26,022 nt of DNA from Candidatus Lambdaproteobacteria bacterium (GTDB taxonomy: Bacteria; SAR324; NAC60-12), in contig DTUH01000309.1 of assembly GCA_012964265.1 (NCBI GenBank), forward strand, positions 1 to 26,022, given 5' to 3'. Below the pieces are notes generated by a model. It had not been told where the DNA came from. It saw only the letters and a program-made list of their open reading frames with translations, and made no database searches. This document shows, piece after piece, positions 15,222-22,896 of the stretch. A program made the translations under genes and the position numbers. Each line of letters opens with the position of its first letter. Position 1 is the first letter of the stretch.

Positions 15222-15740
15222 CTATCGAGTTATGCATTGATAAATTTCCAGCAGATCCTGATCAAGATGCTTGTTCTTCGCTTCAAAACCCAAAATATTT
15301 AAAGTCCGTTCAGAAGTCATAGATTTTTATATGACCGATCCCAGACAGTTAGGGGGGCATAAATATCTGAAATTGTCATTATTTTTGACTCCTTTGGAAT
15401 TTCATCTTCAGTCAAATGCTGTGGATATCCGGAACCATTCAGCTTTTCATGATGAGCATGTTCGATTTCCGGAACACGTTCTTTTACACCTATCCTGCTA
15501 AAATCGTGCAAAAGGGACGCATAGCGAATTACACTAAGTGATCTGCTGTGAAACGTACTGATGAAAAACGTCGGTTTCAAGTTGATGTAAAGTTTCCGCT
15601 AAGGTGATGGTGAGTCTCGCAACTCTGCTGGAATGACCGGAAGTTGTCGGATCACGTGGTTCAATTGCTTTCACGCTTGCATTGATGAAACCGTCAAAGT
15701 GAATGTGTATTGACTCCAGCGGATTAGTAATATGTTCCAT
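15222..15740 (-). pseudogene. Decayed HD-GYP domain gene (c-di-GMP phosphodiesterase relic)
   Basis: Three fragments in different frames line up with one HD-GYP protein. Fragment 1 (15740-15534) has IEPRDPTTSGHSSRVARLT, the start of the HD domain. Fragment 2 (15580-15317) has RYASLLHDFSRIGVKE, then HHEKLNGSGYP and KIMTISDIYAPLTVWDRSY. Fragment 3 (15320-15222) has TSERTLNILGFEAK and the typical C-terminal DQDLLEIYQ. Two frameshifts are needed. In addition, fragment 2 jumps directly from the HD motif to the HHE...GYP motif, deleting well over 100 residues normally between them. Drift is visible: HDFSRIG for HDFGKIG and DIYAPLT for DIYDALT. No N-terminal sensor domain remains; the 98 bases up to the GspE-like gene hold nothing recognisable. 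Confidence 0.85.
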
Positions 15741-15838
15741 TCACGGCATTCTGCAATGAAATTAAAATATGTATTTCACAAAGAAAATCAGATAAAAAGA
15801 AGAATTGTACATTAAATTCTCTAAACTAAAATCAATTC

Positions 15839-17380
15839 TCAAACGTTGAGTAAAAGCGGCTGCAATTCTTTCCAGTCAGTCAAACCTTCTTTGGTCAGTC
15901 TTTGAGCAGTTTGTTCCATTGTATGAAAATATAGTTCCGGTTCCGGTCTTACTAGTTTTCTACCGGTGTCACCGGCCTGAATTCTGTCCCGCACGAGGGA
16001 GTTTACCTTGAGAATTTCGTAAACGGGAATGCGTCCGGAATATCCTGTACCACGGCAGCGCAAACAATTTTTGTCAGTTTTAATCGGTTTCGTCTTGTCA
16101 TCGTTATGGTGTGAACAAAGACGCCGCACAAGTCTTTGTGAAACAATAACAGTTAGTGTTTCCGCTAATAAGTCCGGAGCAATTCCGAGGTTTAGTAAGC
16201 GTTGTATTGCAGTCACAGCATCGCTGCTGTGAAGAGTTGAAAGAACCAAGTGTCCTGTAAGCGCGGCTTTTACCGCAATGCTTGCTGTCTCCTCATCTCT
16301 TATTTCTCCAATCAAAAGAACATCCGGATCCTGACGCAAAGCGGCCCGTAATGTTTCCGCAAATCCCAACCCTTGTTCCGGCTTGACTGAAACCTGGGTG
16401 ATTCCCTCAATATGGTATTCAACCGGATTTTCGATAGTCAGGATATTTTTTTCTTGCGAATTAAGTGCATTAAGAATCGCATAGAGCGTTGTTGTTTTTC
16501 CGCTGCCTGTAGGTCCAACCATTAGAATTAAGCCGCTCGGTGCCTGGCTTGCCTGATAGAGCATTTCCAGATCATTTTTGAAAAAACCAAGTGCCTCCAA
16601 TTTGTGCTGTACAGGTGTTTGATCCAAAAGACGCAACACCAGTTTCTCCCCCAATTGTCCGGGCAAAGTTGAAACCCTGACATCAAAAAGCCTATTTCCG
16701 TGAGAGCGAAAAGTGTAATGCCCATCTTGGGGACGGCGGCGCACAGAGATGTCCATTCCAGCTAATAACTTAATACGGGATAAAATCAGTGGGTGTAGAC
16801 TCAGTGGCATAGACGCGGCATCCTGGAGGTAGCCGTCAATACGGTATCTGATTCTTAGGTTGTTTTTTTCCGGTTCAAAATGAATATCAGAACCTCTGCG
16901 GGCAATTGCTTCTTCAAACACGTGATGAATTCTGTCGGTTGCTGAAATATCAGCACCTGCTAAAGGGATTTGTGAAGTTTCAAGCAGCGCCTCAATTTGT
17001 TGCTGTTGTGCTAAATGCCAATAAACCGGTTCGCCCAGCTGAAAGGCCACCTGATTCATTTTCAGCCAATTTGACTGAACTGACAACAAGCAGGCACACT
17101 TTGAACCAAAACGCATCGGTAAAATGCCTGTACGTTCATAAAGCTGTTTTGATAAAGGGAGATTTTCGTGATTATGGACTTCATCACGTGTAGTGGAGAG
17201 CAGAGGGAGACCGTAACGAACAGACAAATTTCGTAGAAAGTGAGATTCATCCAGCAAATCCATCTGAATCAGACGTTGAATTTTCTCAAGCTCCGAGAGT
17301 GACTTGTAAGTACTGCCGCTTTGCCGCAACACTTCCGGATCCAGATCTTCTTCCTGCACCAGTTCATCCAACAAGCCCAT
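15839..17380 (-). CDS. GspE/PilB-family secretion or pilus assembly ATPase
   Basis: Cytoplasmic hexameric ATPase that powers a type II secretion or type IV pilus machine. The 513-residue protein has an N-terminal MshEN-like region (about 20-135), Walker A GPTGSGKTT (289-297), the Asp box GSDIHFEP (163-170), the IRDEETA Walker B region (LLIGEIRDE, 355-363) and the His box LSTLHSSDA (380-388). A C-terminal zinc motif is present but altered: Cys422 (CSHH), then Cys439 and Cys442 (CLRC), so one of the usual four cysteines may be replaced by histidine. It follows ftsQ by 62 bases. No pilus or secretin genes are adjacent, so GspE versus PilB cannot be decided. A GGAG sequence lies 8 bases before the ATG. 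Confidence 0.9.
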   Translation of the reverse strand: MGLLDELVQEEDLDPEVLRQSGSTYKSLSELEKIQRLIQMDLLDESHFLRNLSVRYGLPLLSTTRDEVHNHENLPLSKQLYERTGILPMRFGSKCACLLSVQSNWLKMNQVAFQLGEPVYWHLAQQQQIEALLETSQIPLAGADISATDRIHHVFEEAIARRGSDIHFEPEKNNLRIRYRIDGYLQDAASMPLSLHPLILSRIKLLAGMDISVRRRPQDGHYTFRSHGNRLFDVRVSTLPGQLGEKLVLRLLDQTPVQHKLEALGFFKNDLEMLYQASQAPSGLILMVGPTGSGKTTTLYAILNALNSQEKNILTIENPVEYHIEGITQVSVKPEQGLGFAETLRAALRQDPDVLLIGEIRDEETASIAVKAALTGHLVLSTLHSSDAVTAIQRLLNLGIAPDLLAETLTVIVSQRLVRRLCSHHNDDKTKPIKTDKNCLRCRGTGYSGRIPVYEILKVNSLVRDRIQAGDTGRKLVRPEPELYFHTMEQTAQRLTKEGLTDWKELQPLLLNV

Positions 17381-17402
17381 CGTCCTGCTCCACTAAATGC
17401 GT

Positions 17403-17419
17403 TTAGACAAAATGTCTAA
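17403..17419. promoter_or_regulatory. Perfect palindrome upstream of the GspE-like gene
   Basis: TTAGACA-AAA-TGTCTAA is a 7-bp perfect inverted repeat with a 3-base centre, 23-39 bases upstream of the start codon at 17380. No T-tract follows in the direction of transcription, so an operator or mRNA hairpin is more likely than a terminator. The regulator is unknown. Confidence 0.4.
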
Positions 17420-17442
17420 GTTTCAGTTTTATTGAATTTAGA

Positions 17443-18537
17443 TCATGGTATTAGCATTACCCTATTTTTGTAGCGCAGGTCAATACTTTTTAATCCGGGA
17501 TGTTGTTTATCCAGGACTGGAAAAATGTTTTGGAAGGTGCGTAGGCGTTCGCCAAAATCTCGACTTCCAATTTGAATCGTCAGCGGAACTGTACGCAAAG
17601 GTTCCGGAGAACCGGTTTTAATATCAGAAAAATTTACAGGCCAGTTAATTTTTAGATTAAGTGGATCAGAAATATCAATGTGAATTGGATGAGATGACCA
17701 GTCAACCATTCTGAATTGGTTTTTAAGATTAATTTGTACTTTTGGTTCTGCGGTTTTTTGCTCTGCTGCCATCTTCTGTAATGTTGCCAGGAATCTTAAT
17801 CCTCTTTCCAGAACCGGTGATTTCAAGTGCGTACCAAGTTTCATCGATGAAACAGTCAGGCCTTTGATGAGCGGCAAATTTTTGTGCGGGGAATCCCAAA
17901 GCTCATTAACTGGTAATTGTTTGAGCAGGAGTTGATCTTCGTCAATGAGAACGTATTTCGTTTTTGTTATTGACGAAGGTGAAAAAACAGATGTCTTTTG
18001 TGAAACCTTAAGCAAAGCAACAGGCTGAAATTCACTTAGAACCAAGTGAATCTCATCAGGAAATTTTCGACGAATATCTGCTTTTTTTACTATCGGATGT
18101 GTCTGCAAACGTGCCGTGACCTGATATGGCTTCAGATCAATCAAACGTTGACCGGGACGTAGTCCACTCGCATTCAGCACCTCAAAGTCGTTCAAAAGTT
18201 CGTTCCCTTTTATAAGCACCTTTGTAAGAGGTTGATGAAAAAACTTCTGACCGAACCAAACGCTGCCTCCGGCCAGCCATAATATAAAAACCAGTCCGCA
18301 GAGTCCAAAAAAGTTTTGTATTAGCCTGCGTATTTTTTGACGCAGCAAGGCAGGTTCATTTTCAACAAAATATTGAGGTACCCAGGAGTTGCTGAAACCA
18401 GGATCTACACGTGGTTTGCGTAGTTTAACAGAAAGACCGGGAATTGGATTGCTGCTGTTTTTCCGGACGCTCATTGATGATGTCCGGAGCTTACGCACAG
18501 CCGGACGTCGATTTGATTGTCGTTTGAGATCCTGCAT
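17443..18537 (-). CDS. ftsQ: Cell division protein FtsQ
   Basis: Bitopic inner-membrane divisome protein that recruits FtsB/FtsL. The 364-residue product has a long basic cytoplasmic N terminus (about 1-70), one membrane segment (about 75-95), a POTRA domain (about 105-175) with LTKVLIKGNELL and the HPIVKKADIRRKFPDEI-type end, then the beta domain, with VLIDEDQLLLK and the C-terminal YVLIDE-like and IDLRYKNRVMLIP strands. It is longer than most FtsQ (about 270) through both the N-terminal tail and an insertion after residue 230. It lies 98 bases downstream of murB, the usual dcw neighbour, but ddl, ftsA and ftsZ do not follow; a GspE-like gene does. The gap to murB holds a notable set of inverted repeats. 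Confidence 0.9.
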   Translation of the reverse strand: MQDLKRQSNRRPAVRKLRTSSMSVRKNSSNPIPGLSVKLRKPRVDPGFSNSWVPQYFVENEPALLRQKIRRLIQNFFGLCGLVFILWLAGGSVWFGQKFFHQPLTKVLIKGNELLNDFEVLNASGLRPGQRLIDLKPYQVTARLQTHPIVKKADIRRKFPDEIHLVLSEFQPVALLKVSQKTSVFSPSSITKTKYVLIDEDQLLLKQLPVNELWDSPHKNLPLIKGLTVSSMKLGTHLKSPVLERGLRFLATLQKMAAEQKTAEPKVQINLKNQFRMVDWSSHPIHIDISDPLNLKINWPVNFSDIKTGSPEPLRTVPLTIQIGSRDFGERLRTFQNIFPVLDKQHPGLKSIDLRYKNRVMLIP

Positions 18538-18576
18538 GGATGAACGAGGCTTTCAGTTAAAGTATGTCAGTGTAGG

Positions 18577-18620
18577 GTTTTCGTGCATTTGCGAAAACGG
18601 TTGTGTGCAACACGTTTTCG
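18577..18620 (-). promoter_or_regulatory. Mutually exclusive hairpin repeats between murB and ftsQ
   Basis: CGAAAACG (18592-18599) can pair with CGTTTTCG (18613-18620), extended inward by GTTG/CAAC (18600-18603 and 18608-18611) around a TGTG loop with one bulged base: a 12-bp stem. The same CGAAAAC can alternatively pair with GTTTTCG at 18577-18583 (7 bp, 8-base loop). The two folds exclude each other, as in switch-type leaders. No T-tract follows. It sits within the 98-base gap, 40-83 bases ahead of the ftsQ start. Confidence 0.5.
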
Positions 18621-18635
18621 GCTAACTGCTAAAAA

Positions 18636-19595
18636 TTATCCGTACACTGAACTTTGCAGGATTTGAACCTCTGGCTCCAAATAAATGGAATGCTTGTTAA
18701 AAACAGTTTCTCGAATCGTATCAATCAACGCTAAAATATCTGTGGATGACGCGTTTCCAAGGTTAACAATAAAATTTGCATGTATGAGACTGATTTGCGC
18801 ACCACCCCGGATTTTTCCTTTTAATCCGGAATCTTCAATCATGCGTGCAGCAAAATTTCCGGGAGGATTTTTGAATACGGAACCGCAGCTGGGTTGATTG
18901 TAAGGTTGTTTTTCCATCCTGAAATTTTGACATTCCAGCAATTTATTTTCTACAGTTTCCGGATCCGATTCCTGCAGTTCAAAAACTGCACGTGTTATAA
19001 TTTTTCCATAATTTCCATTAAGTTCAGAGAAACGATAACGGAATTCAAGACTATCTCTTGCAGAGGTATTTAAATTACCTTCCATGTCCACCCACTCCGC
19101 TTCAAGCAAGAATTCTGCGGTTTCTCCATCGTGTGCTCCGGCGTTCATTGCAACCGCGCCGCCAATCGTTCCGGGAATTCCAATTAAAAATTCCATGCCT
19201 CCCCAGCCATGTGTCACACAGCGTTGAGCAAATGTCACATCGGCCAGTGCCGCTCCTGCGGAAACCTTATTTTTTTTGTGGGTTGAATTGTTTTGTTCAA
19301 GAGGCTCCCAGCTTTTGAACTCGCCGCTTAAATGCAGAATGATGCCGGGCCAGGATGTGTCAGGAATGAGAAGGTTGGAACCTTTTCCAAGGATAAACCA
19401 GGGAATGCGGTGCTTGCTGATGAAAGGCAGTAAAAAACTTAAATCGGTAATATTAACGACGTCAATCAAACAATCTGCAGTTCCTCCAATACGCCAGGTA
19501 TTGAAGCGCTTCAGAGACTCTTTGCGTCGTAATCTTGAAGTTAGAGGAGTTTTCTCAAGCGTCTCCAGCCATTCCGGTTGCCCCTCGTCTGGCAT
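18636..19595 (-). CDS. murB: UDP-N-acetylenolpyruvoylglucosamine reductase
   Basis: NADPH- and FAD-dependent cytoplasmic reductase that completes UDP-MurNAc synthesis. At 319 residues it matches type II MurB. FAD-binding signatures are FNTWRIGGTADCL (30-42), FILGKGSNLLIPD (67-79) and the GWGGMEFLIGIPGTIGGAVAMNAGAH region. The catalytic Ser lies in PSCGSVFKNP, followed by AARMIEDSGLKG, and the catalytic Glu is in the C-terminal LEPEVQIL. The ATG has a good AAGGA ribosome site seven bases upstream that overlaps the rsfS stop region (9-base gap), so the two genes are probably co-translated. Followed by ftsQ after 98 bases. Confidence 0.97.
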   Translation of the reverse strand: MPDEGQPEWLETLEKTPLTSRLRRKESLKRFNTWRIGGTADCLIDVVNITDLSFLLPFISKHRIPWFILGKGSNLLIPDTSWPGIILHLSGEFKSWEPLEQNNSTHKKNKVSAGAALADVTFAQRCVTHGWGGMEFLIGIPGTIGGAVAMNAGAHDGETAEFLLEAEWVDMEGNLNTSARDSLEFRYRFSELNGNYGKIITRAVFELQESDPETVENKLLECQNFRMEKQPYNQPSCGSVFKNPPGNFAARMIEDSGLKGKIRGGAQISLIHANFIVNLGNASSTDILALIDTIRETVFNKHSIYLEPEVQILQSSVYG

Positions 19596-19604
19596 CGTTT
19601 TTCC

Positions 19605-20075
19605 TTAGTTTCTATATTTTGCGGACTCAGAGTTTTCAGCGTAAACCTCTTCGGGTCGTCTTGAATAGAGTTCTTCTAATTTATAATACCTGCGAATTTC
19701 CGGATGAAACACATGCAGGATAATATTTCCATAATCCAAAAGTACCCAGTTTCCTTCACGTTCTCCTTCGAGTCCCAAAGAAATCTCGCCTGCCTGTTTC
19801 AAATTATATTCCACATTTTGAGCAATACTTCGGCAGTGCAGTTGGGAACGGCCCTGGCAAATCAACAGATAATCAGCCAAACTTGAACGTTCATGTGCAT
19901 CTATGAAAACAATTTCTTCAGCCTTAGCGTCATGCAGCAGTTCCAACATCCGCTTGACTAATGTTCGGTCTGATTCATCAACAATTGCAGTTTCAAAATC
20001 TATTTCTGTAGTGTTAAGTTCAAAGGAATTTTCATTTTCTGAATTAATTTGCACTTTAATTGTTTTAGGTAACAA
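19605..20075 (-). CDS. rsfS: Ribosomal silencing factor RsfS
   Basis: Binds ribosomal protein L14 and blocks 50S-30S joining in starvation. The core (about 36-145) is recognisable: LHDAKAEEIVFIDAHERSSLADYLLICQG, quoted in parts, and EGEREGNWVLLDYGNIILHVF, with the tail RRYYKLEELY. A 35-residue acidic N-terminal extension precedes the core and has no counterpart in most RsfS. The start is unusual: no ATG lies between the upstream TAA and the conserved core, so translation must begin at TTG (20075), or at GTG (20054). The only in-frame ATG (residue 43) would cut into the domain. The usual neighbour nadD is missing; murB follows by 9 bases and a radical SAM gene precedes it by 63. Confidence 0.92.
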   Translation of the reverse strand: MLPKTIKVQINSENENSFELNTTEIDFETAIVDESDRTLVKRMLELLHDAKAEEIVFIDAHERSSLADYLLICQGRSQLHCRSIAQNVEYNLKQAGEISLGLEGEREGNWVLLDYGNIILHVFHPEIRRYYKLEELYSRRPEEVYAENSESAKYRN

Positions 20076-20138
20076 AATTTATATTTTTAAAGAAAGTTCG
20101 TTTTAATGAAAATTTTTTGACAGCTATTTTCCTGCATG

Positions 20139-21092
20139 TCACCCGGTACAACTTGTTAAGTTCCGCCCTTGCCAAGTTTCATTTGATGCCAGATAATCAT
20201 CTATATATTGAGTTGGCCGCATTTTTTCTCGGGTCCATTCCGGCGCGACTAACTCATCCCATCGTGAAGCAACGGCTGCTAAGCGATGTATAGCAATTGT
20301 TGGAGAAAGGTTTTCAAGAAATAAGCTTACTTTACGGGTATATTCTTCCAATTCTACCGGCACAAATTGAGATTCGCGATACAGCTTTTCCAGTGGAGTA
20401 TTCCGGAGTACGTGCAGGTTGTGTAACTTTACTCCGTCAACTTCGTGTTCTGATAACAGTTCTGCTGTTTCTCGAATTTGCTGATCAGTTTCTTCCGGAA
20501 GTCCAAACATCAGATGCACACACAAATTCACACCGGATATTGTTTTCAATTTGCGGATTGCCTGCATAGAAGAAGCGCTGTCATGTCCCCGTGAGAGGAA
20601 AAGCAGCTGGGCATCATCAAAAGTCTGTACTCCGAGTTCAACAGAAAGATAGTGCTCACGCGCGATTTCCGCAAATTTCCGCAAAACTCTTTTAGGCAAA
20701 CAATCCGGACGGGTTCCTACCACCAAACCGACTACATCCTTTTCCTTCAAGGCCACCTGAAACAAAGATTCCATTTCCTTAAAACGACCAAAGGTATTGG
20801 TGTATGCCTGAAAATAGATCAAAAATTTTTTTGCTCGATAGCGCCTGCGGATTGCCTCTCGGTTAGTTTGGATTTGTTTCCGGATAGGTTTGTCACGCTG
20901 TTGGTGATATGCGGCGGAACCCCATTCATCACAAAAAACGCAGACAGACATTCCGTTGTGACTTTCTCTGTTTGGGCAGGAATCTGCGACTGATACACTG
21001 ACCTTATATACTTTCTCACCAAATCGTTCCAGATAGTGCTGACTAAGAGGACGGTAGCGCTTCCCGTGTTCAAACGGAGGGATTTGCTGCAT
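20139..21092 (-). CDS. TIGR01212-family radical SAM protein (YhcC-like)
   Basis: Radical S-adenosylmethionine enzyme of unknown substrate. The 317-residue product has the cluster motif at Cys39, Cys51 and Cys54 (SCPNRESHNGMSVCVFC), then FQAYTNTF, VGTRPDCLP, LSVELGVQTF and the GVKLHNLHVLRNTPL stretch that marks the YhcC/TIGR01212 group. The frame is open to a TTG at 21281, adding 63 residues, but homologues begin near YRPLSQHYLERFGEKV, so the ATG at 21092 is preferred. The rejected extension is Cys-rich and partly lysine/phenylalanine-rich and sits directly on the rodZ stop, which looks like chance. That leaves a 185-base gap after rodZ with no evident gene. The ATG lacks a clear ribosome site. 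Confidence 0.9.
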   Translation of the reverse strand: MQQIPPFEHGKRYRPLSQHYLERFGEKVYKVSVSVADSCPNRESHNGMSVCVFCDEWGSAAYHQQRDKPIRKQIQTNREAIRRRYRAKKFLIYFQAYTNTFGRFKEMESLFQVALKEKDVVGLVVGTRPDCLPKRVLRKFAEIAREHYLSVELGVQTFDDAQLLFLSRGHDSASSMQAIRKLKTISGVNLCVHLMFGLPEETDQQIRETAELLSEHEVDGVKLHNLHVLRNTPLEKLYRESQFVPVELEEYTRKVSLFLENLSPTIAIHRLAAVASRWDELVAPEWTREKMRPTQYIDDYLASNETWQGRNLTSCTG

Positions 21093-21277
21093 GGAATTTT
21101 TGATTCTCAATTGAGGAGATTTACGGCAAATAAATTCTTGCCGGTTCCTTCTATAATTAAAATAAAAAATGCTGGCTGTAAAACAGTTAGTATCACAGTT
21201 TTTACACGAGAACTTTTTTCTGTATTCCAGTATTTTTTTGAAAAAACCTTTTTCTGAAGACAATATGCTAAAAGCAT

Positions 21278-22222
21278 TCAAGGTAACAAACTTGCGTCAA
21301 CGAGCCAATCTTTGAGTAAATGATGAGTTCGATCTGTTTCAATTTCTCTACCGTTCAACAAAACCCTGACAACCTGGGTATTTCCAAGAGTCAGCAGATA
21401 ATTGTCTGTTGCTTCCCACTGCTGAATTTCATCAGCTTCAATTCGAAAGTCTTCGGTTTCTTTGCCATCAACAGAGATACTGATCCAAGTACCTTTAGAG
21501 GCTTCAACTTCAAGAGTGAGCGGTTCCACAGGAATCTGCACTACTTCCGTCTGCAAACTTTCGGTAATCTCCGGTTGTTTCACATCTTCAGTAGGAACCT
21601 CAGTCGGTTCTTCCAGTTTTTCAGGTAATAATTCTGTAACTACAACGGTTTCCTGGATTGTTGGAGCAATCGACTGTGGAGTTTCGATTTTAGCTTCAAC
21701 TTCAACAACCGCGGGTGCTGCTTGTGAATCATTGTCATTTGCAATAAATAGAGGCTCCTGCACAAAATAAAGGGAGTAGAACAAGTACCCGCCAAGCAAT
21801 ATAACTAAAATTGTAATAGTATTGCGAACCGGATGCGAATCTCTGATTGCTAAAACCGGGTTAAGAATTATTTTGTTAAGTTCATCATCCTGGTCTTGGG
21901 TTTTCAGGAGATTATCAATCTTATCAATTAGTTCGGTCTTATCCAATCCCAAGAACTGACAGTAGGTACGAACCAGTCCACGAAAAAACACGGGAGTTGG
22001 TCCATTTTCCGGCCTGCCTTCTTCGATGGCCTCCAGGATTCTGACACCGATATGCAGGTGACCGGAAACACTTTCAAGCGAAAGTTTATTAGCAATTCGA
22101 GCTTCCCGTATTTTTTGACAGAGCAACTGAAGCGACTCTTCTGCATGAGGGATATTTTCTTCTTCCCGAGCAATGGGATTTTCTTTCTGTTGAGGATTGT
22201 TTTTGATGTTCTTCCTAGGCAT
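21278..22222 (-). CDS. rodZ: RodZ-like helix-turn-helix membrane protein
   Basis: Bitopic protein linking MreB filaments to the wall-elongation machine. The 314-residue product has an N-terminal Xre-type helix-turn-helix (about 33-100; KIREARIANKLSLESVSGHL, then ILEAIEEG and FFRGLVRTYCQFLGLD), a membrane segment (134-154, TITILVILLGGYLFYSLYF), a Pro/Glu/Val-rich linker (about 165-235), and a C-terminal beta domain of the DUF4115 type (about 236-314; GTWISISVDGKE, VLLNGREI). This is the complete RodZ layout. It is 8 bases downstream of the LigA-Ia-like gene, so the two are probably co-transcribed. MreB, its expected partner, is not in the window. Confidence 0.92.
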   Translation of the reverse strand: MPRKNIKNNPQQKENPIAREEENIPHAEESLQLLCQKIREARIANKLSLESVSGHLHIGVRILEAIEEGRPENGPTPVFFRGLVRTYCQFLGLDKTELIDKIDNLLKTQDQDDELNKIILNPVLAIRDSHPVRNTITILVILLGGYLFYSLYFVQEPLFIANDNDSQAAPAVVEVEAKIETPQSIAPTIQETVVVTELLPEKLEEPTEVPTEDVKQPEITESLQTEVVQIPVEPLTLEVEASKGTWISISVDGKETEDFRIEADEIQQWEATDNYLLTLGNTQVVRVLLNGREIETDRTHHLLKDWLVDASLLP

Positions 22223-22230
22223 TCGGAATC

Positions 22231-22560
22231 TCAGGATAGACTGTAGCCAAAACGAGACAAAAAGGTGTCAAAGGACATGGATTTAACAGGATTATGTTGA
22301 TAGAGCAAGTGCATGGCAGAACTGATAATTTCAGCAGGATATTTTCGTACAGAAAAGCCGGAGGCATCATCCGAGAGGCTGGTTTTTACCAGCTCGTGAT
22401 AAGGCAGTAAATGTGCGTCAGCATCGGTTTCCATTAGCTGCAAAACTTCAAAACATATTTCATCATAATGCTGGTCAGATATTATTGACTCATCCAGTTG
22501 ATAATATAAAAACGAATGAACCAAATACTGACGTATTTTTTGTCGAATCAATTCATTCAT
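22231..22560 (-). CDS. Small protein resembling NAD-dependent DNA ligase domain Ia
   Basis: A 109-residue protein whose N-terminal half looks like the Ia (NMN-binding) domain of LigA, without any adenylation domain. The aligned stretch is SFLYYQLDESIISDQHYDE (16-34), keeping the LigA pattern Y-Y/H...D-x2-Y-D (Tyr19, Tyr20, Asp29, Tyr32, Asp33). The C-terminal half (SLSDDASGFSVRKYPAEIIS) resembles the Asp/Ser/Gly-rich end of small LigA-related proteins known from phages. The frame extends 24 residues upstream to an ATG at 22632 with GAGAAG only a few bases away. The shorter start at 22560 is preferred because homology begins there. It precedes rodZ by 8 bases. Its function is unknown. Confidence 0.65.
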   Translation of the reverse strand: MNELIRQKIRQYLVHSFLYYQLDESIISDQHYDEICFEVLQLMETDADAHLLPYHELVKTSLSDDASGFSVRKYPAEIISSAMHLLYQHNPVKSMSFDTFLSRFGYSLS

Positions 22561-22632
22561 GAAAAATCTATGTTTAATAAAATGAGAGCAATCTACTCTG
22601 AAAATTTTACTAACAAGAGGTATGATGCTCAT

Positions 22633-22896
22633 TTCTTCTCAGTTCAAGTTAGAAGATTTTTGTGATTAAGCAAGATTTTTCCACCAATTTATCTTTCAAA
22701 AGCATTTTAAGATTTGATATTAACATGATTTTTTCAAGCGTGTTTAAGCTTTGAAATAGAACATCTTCCGGAATTAACTTGTTTTGATCTCGTATATTTG
22801 ACATATTAATCAGTCACAGTTCGTGTTTTTTACGAACAGGATTAGGTTTTTACCAATGTATCCGGATTTAATTCGTTACCCTAACAGGAGCAGAAT
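22633..22896. other. Divergent intergenic region, LigA-like gene to trxA
   Basis: About 264 AT-rich bases separate two divergent units. A 6-bp inverted repeat GTTCGT/ACGAAC (22819-22824, 22832-22837) with a T-rich loop lies 60-78 bases before trxA, and one TTCCGGAA palindrome is at 22766-22773. A TTGACA at 22798 has no matching -10 box at 16-18 bases. No gene is seen. trxA has a good AGGAG ribosome site at 22886-22890. Confidence 0.5.

Noticed and set aside
15271..15501. Plus-strand small frame in the HD-GYP relic
   Set aside because: It is antisense to the relic fragments, which carry recognisable HD-GYP motifs on the minus strand.
21093..21281. Extended start for the radical SAM protein at TTG 21281
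   Set aside because: Family proteins begin near the ATG at 21092; the extension overlaps the rodZ stop and uses a rare start codon.
22798..22803. TTGACA as a -35 box for trxA
   Set aside because: No acceptable -10 hexamer lies 16-18 bases downstream.
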